Positions 36,625 through 49,144 of a DNA stretch of 64,000 nucleotides are shown here, in pieces. The notes beneath the pieces were generated by a model. It did not search any database, was not told where the DNA came from, and worked only from the letters and a program-made list of their open reading frames with translations. Source of the DNA: Amaranthus tricolor (taxonomy: Eukaryota; Streptophyta; Magnoliopsida; Caryophyllales; Amaranthaceae); contig NC_080062.1 in NCBI RefSeq assembly GCF_026212465.1, positions 1,880,001-1,944,000 on the forward strand, read 5' to 3'. Positions within the stretch are counted from its first letter, which is position 1; every line of letters starts with the position of its first letter. The position numbers and the translations under genes are program-made.

Positions 36625-36899
36625 TTTCAATGATTTTTTTTTGGTATACAAAGTTATTTATTAGATAGATATTGGTGAGATGAATTTAATTTTATATTTT
36701 TTGGAGTCACAAGAAAAAACCCAGAAAATCACAAGTCAAAAGAGGGAAAAAGTTTTGTACTTTTTGATTAAATGTTGTTAACTGATGAAGCAGACAGAAA
36801 AGCTGGAGTAAAAGAGTTTTCAAAGTGGAGGTAGAGCGATAATTAGGGGTTGTTTGGGTGTTTGAGAGAGAATTATAAAAGGCTATGATTTATGAAGAG

Positions 36900-36909
36900 T
36901 ATATATAAA
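36900..36909 (-). promoter_or_regulatory. probable TATA box of STE1
   Basis: On the minus strand TTTATATATA lies about 276 bp before the ATG at 36624, directly after a CCCCGGGG palindrome (36910-36917). The sequence between is moderately purine/pyrimidine-structured leader. It is a good match but not tested. Confidence 0.5.
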
Positions 36910-38519
36910 CCCCGGGGAGACAAAGGTTTTTTATTAAAAAATTAATATAGAAAAATTGGATTTTGGAAGACGTTTTAGTTATAGTCTCTGTTGTATAATG
37001 TTATTCACATTTAAAATAATTCATTTTAAATAGAGTGAAGTTTGACTATAATTTTTAAGAGATATGTAGAAAAAATAATATTTTATTTGAGATCTCATTA
37101 GATTCGTGTTAATTTATACTCTCTTTCAATTCACTACTAATGTCTTATTTGTTTTATGCACTCTATTCAATTTATTTATTTAATCCTTAATATCTCTAAT
37201 TGTGTATAATTAAACATTATGAAAAGTTGATATAAATAATGCTTGCATTGAGACGAATCAAAAAAGATCTCACTTGATTATGTTTTAACTTAATACAAAT
37301 TAAAAGTATAAAATGAATAGTATTCAAAAAGTAAATATGACGTTAGTAAACATTTTTTATCAAACATTTTTTATAATTTTTTATGATACGTAATTAGAGA
37401 TATTAAGGCTAAAAATTGCTTTGAAAATTATGCAAAAAGTAAACGAGAATAACAAAAAAGAACGCATGGAGTATAATATAATTATATTATTATTATTATG
37501 ATTATCGTTATTAATATTACTATGTAATACTCCATCCAATTCCCAGATGATGTCCTATTACCTCAAATTTCTAATTTATATTTATTTGCCCTTAAATTTC
37601 ACTTTAATTCAAAAAAGTACACTTTTTTTTACCAAGTGAACCTTAAAATCACATATTATCCACTATTTAGAGTGGTCTCTACCTTTTCTTAATATTTGGG
37701 TCAAACCAATATAGTAAATTAGATGTAGATTGGAGATAGTAGAACTCAAATTTTCAATTAAAACAGTCCCGTTACGAGCCACTTTTAGATGAGTTACACT
37801 GTCTAATTAAATTTATTAAAATATATATTTTTTGTGTTTATATAGTAAATTTCAATGTTTAACGTTTAAAACGTCTCTTATATAATTTTTTAAAATTCTC
37901 AAAATCTTAGGTGGCGGCTTCTAAGATTTTCTATATTTTGGTTCCATAGGACTTGAACTATTTTCTCTTTTTCAAATAAATGTTGCTAACTTATTTGATT
38001 TTTTTTGACTAATTTCTTTGTTTTTTAGCTACGAGCAATTTCACTAGTGGTAATGATGATGATATTCACAAAAATGAATTTGGAATTTAATTTAACAGGC
38101 GATAATTTTTTATGATATTAAAATTTTATGGGATTTATTTGACTTGTGATCAAATTAATCCTTGATTTGTACACCACAAGAGAAAAGCAAAAAAAAAAAA
38201 ATTTAGCGAGAGCTGATATGTCGCCATGTAAATTTGTGCCCATTTTAATCGACATTAAAAATTTTGAAATTTGTTTGCATTCTGTAAAATATAATTCTAA
38301 TATGTGAAATTGAGATAAATTGCACTAAACAATACATACAAGAGAAATAGTGAAATAATGGTAATTTTAATAATAAGTAGAATAGAATAATTTTTCAATC
38401 ATAATGCATGTAGGTAATTTCTAGTTGAATAATGGCTACTTCAATGTTTTAATGTAGACTACGTTAGATTTTAGAGTACATTTAATTAGGGCCTTTAATC
38501 ATTAAGTAAAGTTTTTTAT

Positions 38520-38725
38520 TATGTTTGTTTTTTAATATGATATCAGAACTAACAGGATAAATCAAGAGTTTAGGAGTCATGACTATAAATCTCAATAGCC
38601 TCTTATTTTAACAGGAATACTTTAAAACCAGGTATGAGAGTGCCTTTATTGTATCCATATGTAAGCCCAAAGGACTATCGGATAGGGAGCGGGCATGTCA
38701 TAACACATCTCGAGGCTTGAACATT
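38520..38725 (+). repeat. worn copy of the SINE family
   Basis: AATATGATATCAGAACTAAC (A-box side), AGTCATGACTATAAATCTCA (worn B box), AGGTATGAGAGTGCC and AAGCCCAAAGGACTATC occur in the same order as in the copies at 7225 and 22665. The edges are uncertain. Confidence 0.5.
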
Positions 38726-41700
38726 AGTTTAAGTTTTTTGTTTGAACTTATTTCTTTAAGGACTAAGAATTTAAGATCCTTTGGAGTAGTTGTTATTTCT
38801 TTTCTTAATTTCTTAATTATATGCTACATTTATTTATACTAACACTTAATTTTGCTTTTAAAAAAAATCTAAAATTTCCTTTTTTTTCTTATCTTAAAAA
38901 CTTAATCATATGTGGTTTTATATATTACCTTTTATTTTTTATATAATAATGGTTTTTAAGTTTGCTTTAATTATTGCATTTTTCAAACTGAAATATATTA
39001 AAAATTCAATCCAATAAACACAACAATATAATACTTTTTCTTTGGACTCTCAAACCTCTCTTTTATTTTTCTCATTAATTGCAATCCTTGAAACATTAAT
39101 GGGGCTTTTCAAAGAAGGGACAAATAAATTAGTATTCGGCAAAATGAAATGCATTTGAAAATAGAAATTCAATTTTAATATTCAAATTTATAATTATCTT
39201 ATAGTCTCTCTGTTCTCTATTATTTTTTTCACTTAAAATATTATATTTTAAGAAGAGATAAATTTGATTAAGGTTTTAGAGATATATAAAAAATAAAATA
39301 TATCTATATGAGATCTCAAAAATATTTTTTATGATTTCTTATAATGTGTATTTAGAAATATTATATAAAATTAAAAATTTGATTTAAAAATTGTGAAAAA
39401 AATAAACAAGAAAAAAAGGTTTTCAAAAACGTTTGATAGCTAAAAATCAAGCCCTTATCGAGTCTTTGTACTTTTCAAATCATCTAGATTTTCAAGACCT
39501 TATGGTAATTAAACAAAGATCTTTCTGACTTGTTTCATTTTTACTTTCTACAATGATATTCTAGAAAATCAAAACTTTTGAAATTATTAAGTATAATTCT
39601 AATCTAACATATATTTGAACAATAAAATTGGTAATTATTGAAATATTATTTAGAATATTCTCTAAGGAGTATTATATTTACCAATTTTAAAACATTTTCT
39701 ATTAAATTCAAAATAATTACCAAATTTATTATATATTGAATATCACTATATTCTTTTATTACAAGGTAGGCAGAAAGAAATCAAATTCAGAACCTTAAAT
39801 GAAAAAAGTTGTACTTGCTCCTATTAAAACAAGTTAGATTAGAATTCAAAATAACCGAATTCTGATTTACATATTAAAAAAAATAATTTGATGTACAAGT
39901 CAATAGGATTATAATCAAATAAACAATAATTTTTATTGACATATATGTCTAAAATAAAGGTCAACCTAAGGTCTTTTATTAGCCATCAAGATATTTATTA
40001 ATAATTTTTTTCCCATGAATGAAATCATTTTAAAATAAATTTTGACGAATAATACATTAATATTTAATTTTTATTTCTTGAGTGAGTCAAGTCTAGAATA
40101 AGAATTGGGTTTAGTTTCTAGATTTAGATAGACAATTATGGTGTTCATTGCGCACTCATATTTGAATTAGAAGGCAAAAAGCCTATTATTGCAAGTTCAT
40201 CTAGTCCTTTGTAATTAGAATGTTGATGGAAGAATTGTCAACGCAAACTTTTATGGAATAGTGTTTGGATTTTATGGCTATAATAAAAATGGGTAATAGT
40301 TTTTAATTGCATAGTGCAAAATTAAATGGATAAAAAAAAATATATTATCAGTATTATTTTGTTGTACTGTAAATAAAACACTTTATAACTATTTGACGTA
40401 CAATTGATTATTAATTGTTGGTCAATTTAGATGATTTGTTAGACCAATTAACAATATTGGCTATTATTGTTGATTGTTTATTTAACAACTATTTCGATTC
40501 ATTGTTAAGATAATTGTATACATCAATTGTTAACGAAAATATTTGTATAAAAAGATGGCCAACAAATAATTAAAATCAAATAAAAAAGTGAAAAATTCAA
40601 AATCAACCAACAAGTTGGTCATAGACATCGTATGTAAGATCATCGAGTTTAATAACTATCATAATTTATGAAATATTTTTATTTATATGTGTAAGTATTT
40701 TTATTATTAGATTTTTGAAGTATCTACTATTAATTAGTATTTTTATTGATCTTTTTCTCTAAATCTAACACTATTAATATCAAATTAATAATTAAATACA
40801 TAGTTTTTAGAGCTAAAATTGAGCATAGTTCCATCGAATTTAAAATAATTTGAACCCAAAAATCAAAATAAATTATACTACATATATATTTATATATATA
40901 TTTATAAATCACAATTATATAAACCACGATTATATAACCCGAAATATTACACTCAAAATTCGTACGAAACATATAAACTTACTTCTCTAATACTTCTCAT
41001 CAATAAAATTGAAATAGATAGCTTTAAATTTGTAGGTATACTCCAACGTATGCGGCGATATCAACCTTTCGGCTTTTCAAATGCATGCCCCTTTGATTGC
41101 CTTTTGGTTCATTTGTAAGCATGATTTATTATAGTATATCTAAACTTTTTTGTACAGACAGTCAGATTACAATCTTAAGCAAACCATGCACGTGCAAAGA
41201 GCTTTATACTCCATTTGTCTTACGGGTTTTACTGTATTTTTTATTTCAGTCCATCTTACAAAATTTAAAAAATATATTTCATGTTGTGACCCACATTTTT
41301 TATTCAATTCTTATTCACACATTTTAATTATTTTTTATTTTATATATATATTTTTTTAATCAATTTTTCATAAATCAAATACTTTATCCACTTTTATTAA
41401 TTTTCTTTGTTTACTCAAATTTTATCCTTATAATATATACTTAAAAAAAAGTAAGTAATATATGTTTGGATATCTAGGGTTATAATTATAAATAGTTTAT
41501 AATTTGAGTATAGGTTAAGTAAAGCTAAGGTTGAAATATTATTGTGTGAAGATAGTTGAAAGAATTGAAAATTTAAATGAGAATTAAATTTGAAACGCAA
41601 ATAGAATGAAGTTAATTCTAGATAGTTCCTTTTTTTCCTTTGTTTTTTTATTTATAACTTATTATTTAAGGGTAGGCCGAAGGGAGGGAAGATAAAGCTA

Positions 41701-42098
41701 AAATTAATGACAAAATTTTACCTAAAACATGTGTTACTTTCTCCAACTGTGACAAAATTCGATTATTTTTTTTTTATGTTAAGAATTCCATTTTAAGAGA
41801 GAGAAATGTATGTATAGGATTTTTGAGTGAATTATAGAAGGTAAATATATTCCTATGAGATATTATTAGATTCGTTCTAAATGTACTTTTACTAATTTTA
41901 TTAATACATATCTAAGATAATGACTTAAAATTTGCTTTTAAAATTGAGTAAAAAGTAAAAAATATACAAACAAAAAGAAACAAAAGGAGTAAGATTGTCC
42001 TTGGTCCTTTAAAAATTAGTTGTAAAAGACATACTTTTATGTCATTTTAAACTATCCTCTTCAGAGTAATGATCTCTTATATGGGTTGAAAGAGTATA

Positions 42099-42370
42099 CA
42101 GTGTCGTTTCTAATATTTTATGAGCTCTAGGCAAATAAAATAAAATGCGCCCTTTATATAGAAAGACATACCAAATATACTATGATATCATTATAAATGT
42201 AGCTTAGACGTGTTATAGGAGTATTTTTTAATCGATAAAACAAGTAACCATAGATTGCAAAATTTTTTAAATGTGTACTTCATTAACCAAAATTTTCAGC
42301 TACTGAGCTCCTTTATAGTTTTGGGCTTAGGTAAATGTTTAACTTGTCTAGAATCAAGAACGACGTTGAG
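42099..42370 (+). repeat. dispersed repeat, copy 1 (GTGTCGTTYCTA family)
   Basis: It starts GTGTCGTTTCTAATATTTTA with a following CTCTAGGCAAAT and TGCGCCCTTTAT, and later TACTTCATTAACCAAAATTTT and GGTAAATGTTTAACTT. All of these blocks recur in order in copy 2 at 45690. It is probably a non-autonomous DNA element; the ends are not resolved. Confidence 0.55.
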
Positions 42371-43214
42371 ACTAGACGCTAATAATTCTTTGATAATTTA
42401 TTAACTTCAATAACTAAATGTTTGAAATTAGATTGATTTGAAAAAATTAGATTATATTAATATCTTATAATCAATATGGGGCAATGAAAAATAGATGCAA
42501 TTTCAAAATTAAACTCCATCATTTTGTTATCATTAGAAATAATCACAGCTCTACGAACCAATTGAATTCGATCAAGATACTATCTTCATCTCCATAAATT
42601 TACAACGTCACAGAATGACAAAAAAATTATGAAATTGTGCAGACACTTATATTGTGTAGCGACAAAATATGTATATGAGAATTTTAAAAATAATAGTGAG
42701 AATATAATTTCAATAAAAAAAATTTTGATATAGATTTTTTTATATATTTAAATTTAATTAGATTCAATATTTTGAAGTTCAATTCAAATCTGACTTTTAT
42801 AACCTCAAAAAACTAATTTTCAGCTTTAAATAACCCTTACATTTATGATAAGTAATGAACTTATTTATACTTTGCATTAATTTAAGCTTTAATATGGAAC
42901 ACTTTGTAACAAATAAAAATATATATTGAATCATAAGAGACTTTAAAATATTCATAAGTTTATCAGTATAAGGTTAAATATATATTGAATTTCATTGACT
43001 AGTATTATATATAAATTTGATTAAATTATAATTAATATTCACTCATTTTAAATGCAAAAACCATTATAATAGTGTCTTAAGTTATGTCTATGTATATCTA
43101 TTAAAACTCGTTGTTTTTCAAATATAAAATAAAATTCATAATTTTATCTTGGGTCAAAAACGCACCTCCGCTCCCCTTTTCCATACCCCCTAGATGGCCA
43201 AATATACAGTTCAA

Positions 43215-43218
<4 letters not shown>

Positions 43219-43277
<59 letters not shown>
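43219..43277. repeat. (TA)n microsatellite
   Basis: About 58 bp of uninterrupted TA repeat. It creates an artificial YIYI-rich open frame on the minus strand that is not a gene. Confidence 0.95.
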
Positions 43278-43280
<3 letters not shown>

Positions 43281-45689
43281 ATTTTCACATAAGAAATTTT
43301 ATGTTTTTGAGTCATTTTATTTTCCATTTTATCCTTATTAATTTTTATCTGAAAAAATTTATTCGTTTTTTTATCAGAATTATCGCCCCCATAGTATGAC
43401 ATAATGACATACATCATGCTAATATATACAACTGGATATGGTGGATATTATTAATTGCAACCACTAACTTAGACGACAAACAAAGAGACTATGATCTATT
43501 TTTGGTCTTTTAATTAAAAAAAAAAACCCTCATATTGATTCCATAGTCTAGCAAGTTTCAAAAAGATTTTAAAGTTTGTTCAACAAAAGTGGTTTTATTA
43601 CATGACAGGTTGAGGACAAATTAAGTAAGTGTATTTTTTTGCCATCTTTTTAGAGGAGGTACGGGTATGATATGTCCGTTGTCCTTTTTTATTGAACCCC
43701 AACTTATATGGAATATTGAGTTGTTAACTATGAATCTAACTATAAGGTTGAGCAAAAAGAGTTAACGAGAATCTATTAGTCAATTTAGGTTACTTTTGAG
43801 AAAAGTGGTATTATACTTTTTAATTGAGACAAAATTTAATTTGCTCATCAAAAGTAATTGATAGCAGTTTTTAGCGGATTAGACTAAAAATATTTATAAT
43901 ATTATTTTTTTAAGATAATTGTAGTGATGTTTTGAAAATTTTGATCACCTTTAAAATTAATTTTATTAGTTTTTTACACAAGATTTTTGTGATAGTTTAA
44001 CTTAAGTTAAATCACATAAAATTACTTAACTCTATATTTCGATAAGAGAAAATGAATGAAAATACAAGGATGAGAATTAAAGGGAGAAAATACAAAATAA
44101 ATCTTCTAGATATTAAAGGTTTTCAAAGAAAAACACACCTATTTTTACCCCACTTCCATCCCTCCTCTCCCCTTATTCCTTTCCCACCCATCCGTGTCTT
44201 TCAAAAAAAATTATTAAACATAGTACAAAAATTACACCAAAAGCTATAATATCGTAAAAGAAAAATTTTAAGGAACTAATATAACGACTAAAAACTTAAG
44301 AAGCCTATAATAAAGCCATAAGATATGGAGTAATATATTATATAAATATATATTTTTTTAATCTTTTCAAATAAGAGTCCTTTAAACTAGAATACAACAT
44401 ATGTAAAAAATTTTCAAACATGGTGCTATTTGATACATACCGGCCATATCATTAAAATAATTAATTAATTAATTGATTAAAAATTTAAACTTATAATTAA
44501 GACTTTTACTTTTTTAAATATATTCCATCAAATTTGTAATATATATAACTCAAAAAACTTTTATACATTTAAGTCATTTATTACAAACTATAAAGAACCG
44601 AGCGTTTAATTACGACTTTAATTAAAAAAAATTCAAAACGATAGGCTTTGAATTAGTGAAATCTAGTTGAGTAAAACTGTCAAGCAGGGTGGCGACATGG
44701 CATTCTAATTCTGGTACTTTTTCAGCCCTCTGAATTTGATATTTGACTCGTCAAGTCAAGGGGCGAATTTATTTATTTTTTAATGTTTCTTTTATTTTAC
44801 TATAATTTTTATAAATGAAAATATCTTTATTCTCCGTTTTCTGATAAAGTTCCTACAAGTAATATTTACGAAAATTAAAAAAAATAAAATATTTTAGATA
44901 GTGAATATTTTATTTTATAGTATGATAAATTTGATGGAGAAAAAATAGAGATCATAAACATTAAAAATTATTAATAGAAAGTTATTGGAAAAAATCTAGG
45001 GATTACAATTAATAATTACTTATATGTTTTTATAAAGTATGCGTGAAACATGTGAGGAGCAAATGAAATATACAATTGTTAAAATAAAGTTAGTGAAAAA
45101 TATGTAATGTAAATAGAACGATTCTTAACGGAAAGCAACTAATAAACAACCAAAAATAACAAATGAAAATTATTTTTAAAAAATGAAAAAAATACTATTT
45201 TTTAAGTTCATCCACCCATTCAACTCTCATTAAATATCATCCACGTACTCGTAATTAGAATTTTTGTGTGATACTTAGTGTGTTAATCTCTTAGACACTA
45301 AAGGAGTAAAATTAATTAATTAATTGATGGAATCTAGAAAGTAGAAAAGAGTTCTAATCTCATGATGCATGCAAAAGAAACTGCTAACTGACTACATGCA
45401 AATTAAAAGTTAAACCAGTCAAAGTCCACAGTTTCAGGGGTTTTATGTATCAATCAATTTACATCATTTCATAATTATATATGAGTTTATTACTCTAAAA
45501 CATGTCAAATAAATGGTTACTTTTCATTAAATTCTACCCATAATGTAATTATACGATTTCAATAATGGTCGTGGAAATAGCTATCAAGTAGATTTTACGG
45601 TCAATACGGATAATTTTACGGTTTATATGTATTTATATTTCGATCACGATAACTTAAAAATATTTATAATACGGTTATGATATGGTGAA

Positions 45690-45985
45690 TAGTGTCGTTC
45701 TTAGCATTGTATGGGCCCTACGCAAATTGAAAGAAATGGGCCCTATGGAGGGTTGATTATGAACTTAAAAGAGTGTTTGGAAAAATAGCAGAGACGAATC
45801 CTATATATTATAATTAGTATAAAAAATATAAACGTGTCATATAATTCTTAAATAATAAAAAAACTACTCATAAATTACAAACTTTTAAATATCTACTTCA
45901 TTAACTAACAATTTTTGATTTTATGACCCAATTTAAATTTAAACCTTAAACAAATGCCTACTTTACATATGATCAGAAGTCGCTG
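45690..45985 (+). repeat. dispersed repeat, copy 2 (GTGTCGTTYCTA family)
   Basis: The blocks are GTGTCGTTCTTAGCATTGTA, GGGCCCTACGCAAATTG, ATGGGCCCTATGGAGG, then ATCTACTTCATTAACTAACA and ACAAATGCCTACTTTACA. The order and spacing are the same as in copy 1 at 42099. Confidence 0.55.
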
Positions 45986-47659
45986 CGTTTTTATAGATTA
46001 TAGTACTAAAGTCTGTTGCATTTTGGCTCCATTTGCTTATGGATCTTATTGCACCCTCACGTGACCCCTCAAAAAACTGATTGGAGTAACATGAAAACCA
46101 ACATCTTCATCTAAATGGTGGAATCAAACTTCTTTTCCATTGGTGTGTATTCTTTTCTATTAGAGGTGTATGTGTTAGGCGAATTGTTTCCGGTTGATTA
46201 TTGGCTGATTTAATAAATTTATTTGATCTGTTGATATTATTAATTTTTATTAGCTATTACGTAAATGAATATACAAGATAGTTGGTTGGATCATGAGGAA
46301 ATATATAGTAAAATATATGATCCGTCTTGTATTAGACCATCTCATGGTAGAGGTGTGTTTATTATTGGGCTATTTCACCTAAGTATGAGATGTGTTTCAC
46401 GGTAAAACCGCCTCATACAAAAATTTACGTAATAAATAATTGTTAGTATTTCATTGAGAAAATTTTATTATAAAGACAAAAATTAATGAAAACTACTATA
46501 AATTGCTTTGATTTTAATTTAATAGACATTTATCTAATATATTTTTTTTCCACTAATTTACTAAACAACAAGCTAAAGATCAAAAAAACAATAAAATTTG
46601 CCAATTCATCTTATACAGTATCATCTCATATACTTTTCTCAAATTATAAGCCAACTTACTCTTTTTCTTAGTATTATTAAAAATATATAATCCGTTCAAG
46701 TAACAAGTTATAGTCATTAAATAATTATTCCAAAATATGCACAAATTTCATAAACAAAAGAAGGAATATATCAAAATATTCATTGCTTTCCATGACATAA
46801 AAATGTATCCATCTAAACCCATTTATTAATATTAATAATATTATCATGTGATGTTTGTATATAAAGTAAGGGACAATCCAAAATAATTTCTTAAGTAGTG
46901 TTATTGTAATAAGGATAATGCTATATACATCTAATCATTTTAATCTCACGTTAGATGAGAGTTAGTTAGAATAAAATGTTATGTAAAATCATTTTTATTT
47001 GTTTATCACATTTACTTTCTGTGCAGATTTTCATATAAATTTAAAAGTCAAATTATTTTAATTGTGAGTTTTTAAAATTTCTAAAAAGTTGATGTTTAGA
47101 AAATATTTATTCAGACGAATCTATCAAGATCTCATATAAATATGTCTTTTCTTATAGATGGATGAGATATCACAGTTAAAGCTTGTTACTAAAAATTCGC
47201 AAATTCTAACATATTGAATGTAGTTTCTAAATTTTATAGTTGATATTTAAAAAATATTTATTACGACGAATTTGATAACAACCTATCAAAACAAGGGAAT
47301 AACATCTTGAAACCAAATTGGTCTCAAAGGCTCTTAAGAAAAATAAATAATTTGTTTGCGACTTAGAATTTAGAAATTATTATGATAAGCTTCTACCTGG
47401 TAGTCAAAGGTTAAGTTCAAACCTTTTATATCATCATACCAAAATAAGACGTTAAAATAATTCTAATACTTTATTATTTATGACTAACAAAGTTTCAACA
47501 CTTTTTTCTAAATGTCAAAATAAGTTTAGTCGTGGAGAATTTAATGCTTGAACCTGCCTAAGTAATGGCTATTGCCCCAAATCATTCAATTAAAATTCAA
47601 TTAACATTAAATTGTGCAATATATAAAAAAAGAATAATCGTAAAATTGATCGAATTGCT

Positions 47660-47750
47660 TCAAAACACACACACCACACACACATATACACATATACATA
47701 CATACATATATATATATGTATACACATATATATGTATATGTATGTATATG
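47660..47750. repeat. compound (CA)/(TA)/(GTATAT) microsatellite
   Basis: CACACACA grades into CATATACA, TATATATA and GTATATGTAT. It directly abuts the truncated left end of the hAT-type element copy at 47752. Confidence 0.9.
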
Positions 47751-47751
47751 T

Positions 47752-48266
47752 TTGACTTTTAACTCAATGTTTTGTTTCCTTTAAAACTCTAGACTTGACT
47801 AATTCAAGCTCTCTCTCATACTATTTGTAATTTTCAATTTTGAAAAACTACTTGGTATTTTTATTTAGATTAATCAATCAAAATACGACAAATCAGATCA
47901 AGAGAAATAAAATACTCCAAATCAAAATGCGAGAAAATTTTGTTAAATTGTAATATTAGGAATATTTCTCATGTTAAACTTGAATTCAAAGTACATATTT
48001 TTTTGTTAAATTGTATTTGAAAAATATATTTTGTTAACTTCATATGCTTTAAATCATTAGTACAATATCACAACGATAAAGTTTGATGATAATCCGACTC
48101 CGTATCCGACTTCGTTGGAGGTCCGAAAGTCCGAGTCGAGACAAACTTGGAGTATGCATAATCCGACTGCGAGTGGAGGTGGACTAAAAAAAAAAGTTTA
48201 ACTAAAATCCAGAGCAAAGTCGGAGTATGTATAATCCGAGCTGAGTCCGACCCCTTGCCATCCCTA
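47752..48266. mobile_element. hAT-type MITE, left-truncated copy
   Basis: 515 bp are highly similar to 49402-49914. Shared text includes TTTTGTTTCCTTTAAAACTC, AATCAAAATGCGAGAAAATT, TCCGACTCCGTATCCGACT and the right end TTGCCATCCCTA. The left inverted end and its subterminal TCCGA repeats are missing, replaced by the microsatellite at 47660-47750. Confidence 0.8.
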
Positions 48267-49026
48267 GTATCAATTAACCTAGTAAAGTCATTCTTTTCTT
48301 TTTTTTCAAAGCTGATTTTTAGTCTTTTTATGTTCTACGTATAAAAATAATTGTATTTAGACTAAATTTTCACAGTAAATATCAATTACCTAAGAATAAA
48401 ATATATAAAAGTTTGAAATTAAAACTAGACATCAAGAGAAATTTTAAGTATGCTTTGTCAAATATATGTATTAGTAATTGTATTGAGGTAAAAATTTTAT
48501 ATACATAAAAAAAATAGATGCAAGTAATTTTATATGAAAATAATAAATTAATTACATAGCCAAACTAATCAATACTTTGAAAGAAGTGGGGCAAACGTTT
48601 TTTTTTGGAGTACTTTTCTCTTTTACATTAATAATTTAAATAGAAACGTAGACGTAATTATAGATGCAAATTGCAACCAGTAAGATTTTAATTAAAAATA
48701 TTTTTTTTTTCTAATTCCAAGCTAAGGTATGTCGATAGAAAGCAATAGGCTAAATGAGAAAGAATTTAGAATCAATTTAAATAATAGTTGTCCTCCGACT
48801 GAAATAAAACTCACTTTTTATTAAAAATTCATTGAAAATGAGGTAATTGTGTCCGATATCTTATTAATAAATAATTGATATATTGTACAATTTGAATTTA
48901 TGTGATTGACATTTGAAGTCTCTTTTATGATAAATCATTTCAAAATAAATGCATTTTTCAATAACTTGTTTGTGATTTGAACATTTGGCAAAATAATTGC
49001 CAGATAAAATATTGTTTATGTTCATC
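48267..49026. other. AT-rich spacer between repeat copies
   Basis: I see no gene, repeat or regulatory site that can be supported in this 760-bp stretch. Confidence 0.4.
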
Positions 49027-49133
49027 CTATACAATCCAGTGTTTACACATTATTTGTTACAAGATTTTTATTACATCAGCTTCAGTTGGCGGATCTAGAA
49101 AAAAATGAATTATGTTAATTTAAGTAAAACACA
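49027..49133. repeat. direct repeat flanking the copia fragment, left copy
   Basis: About 107 bp starting CTATACAATCCAGTGTTTAC and ending near AAGTAAAACACA is repeated at 51794-51903 at roughly 90% identity by eye, in the same orientation. Confidence 0.85.
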
Positions 49134-49144
49134 AAGAAACTTAA

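Larger units (their letters stand above)
36925..47660. other. 10.7-kb gene-free AT-rich region with repeats
   Basis: I find no gene. Supported contents are a Stowaway-like MITE at about 37127-37472 (CTCTCTTTC left, GCATGGAG right) and a SINE copy at about 38520-38725. A small inverted-end element lies at 39620-39737 (AAAATTGGTAATTATT to AATAATTACCAAATTT, with a relative at 62246-62328). Two members of a dispersed repeat lie at 42099-42370 and 45690-45985, and (TA)n is at 43219-43277. All open frames here are low-complexity. Confidence 0.55.

Noticed and set aside
36642..36651. Upstream TTG start for STE1
   Set aside because: Non-ATG; the paired ATGs at 36624/36621 match the family N-terminus.
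43220..43417. Minus-strand open frame ending in YIYIYI
   Set aside because: Produced by the (TA)n tract; no family features.
47565..47762. Plus-strand frame with HTTHTYTHIHTYIYI
   Set aside because: Low-complexity product of the CA/TA microsatellite.
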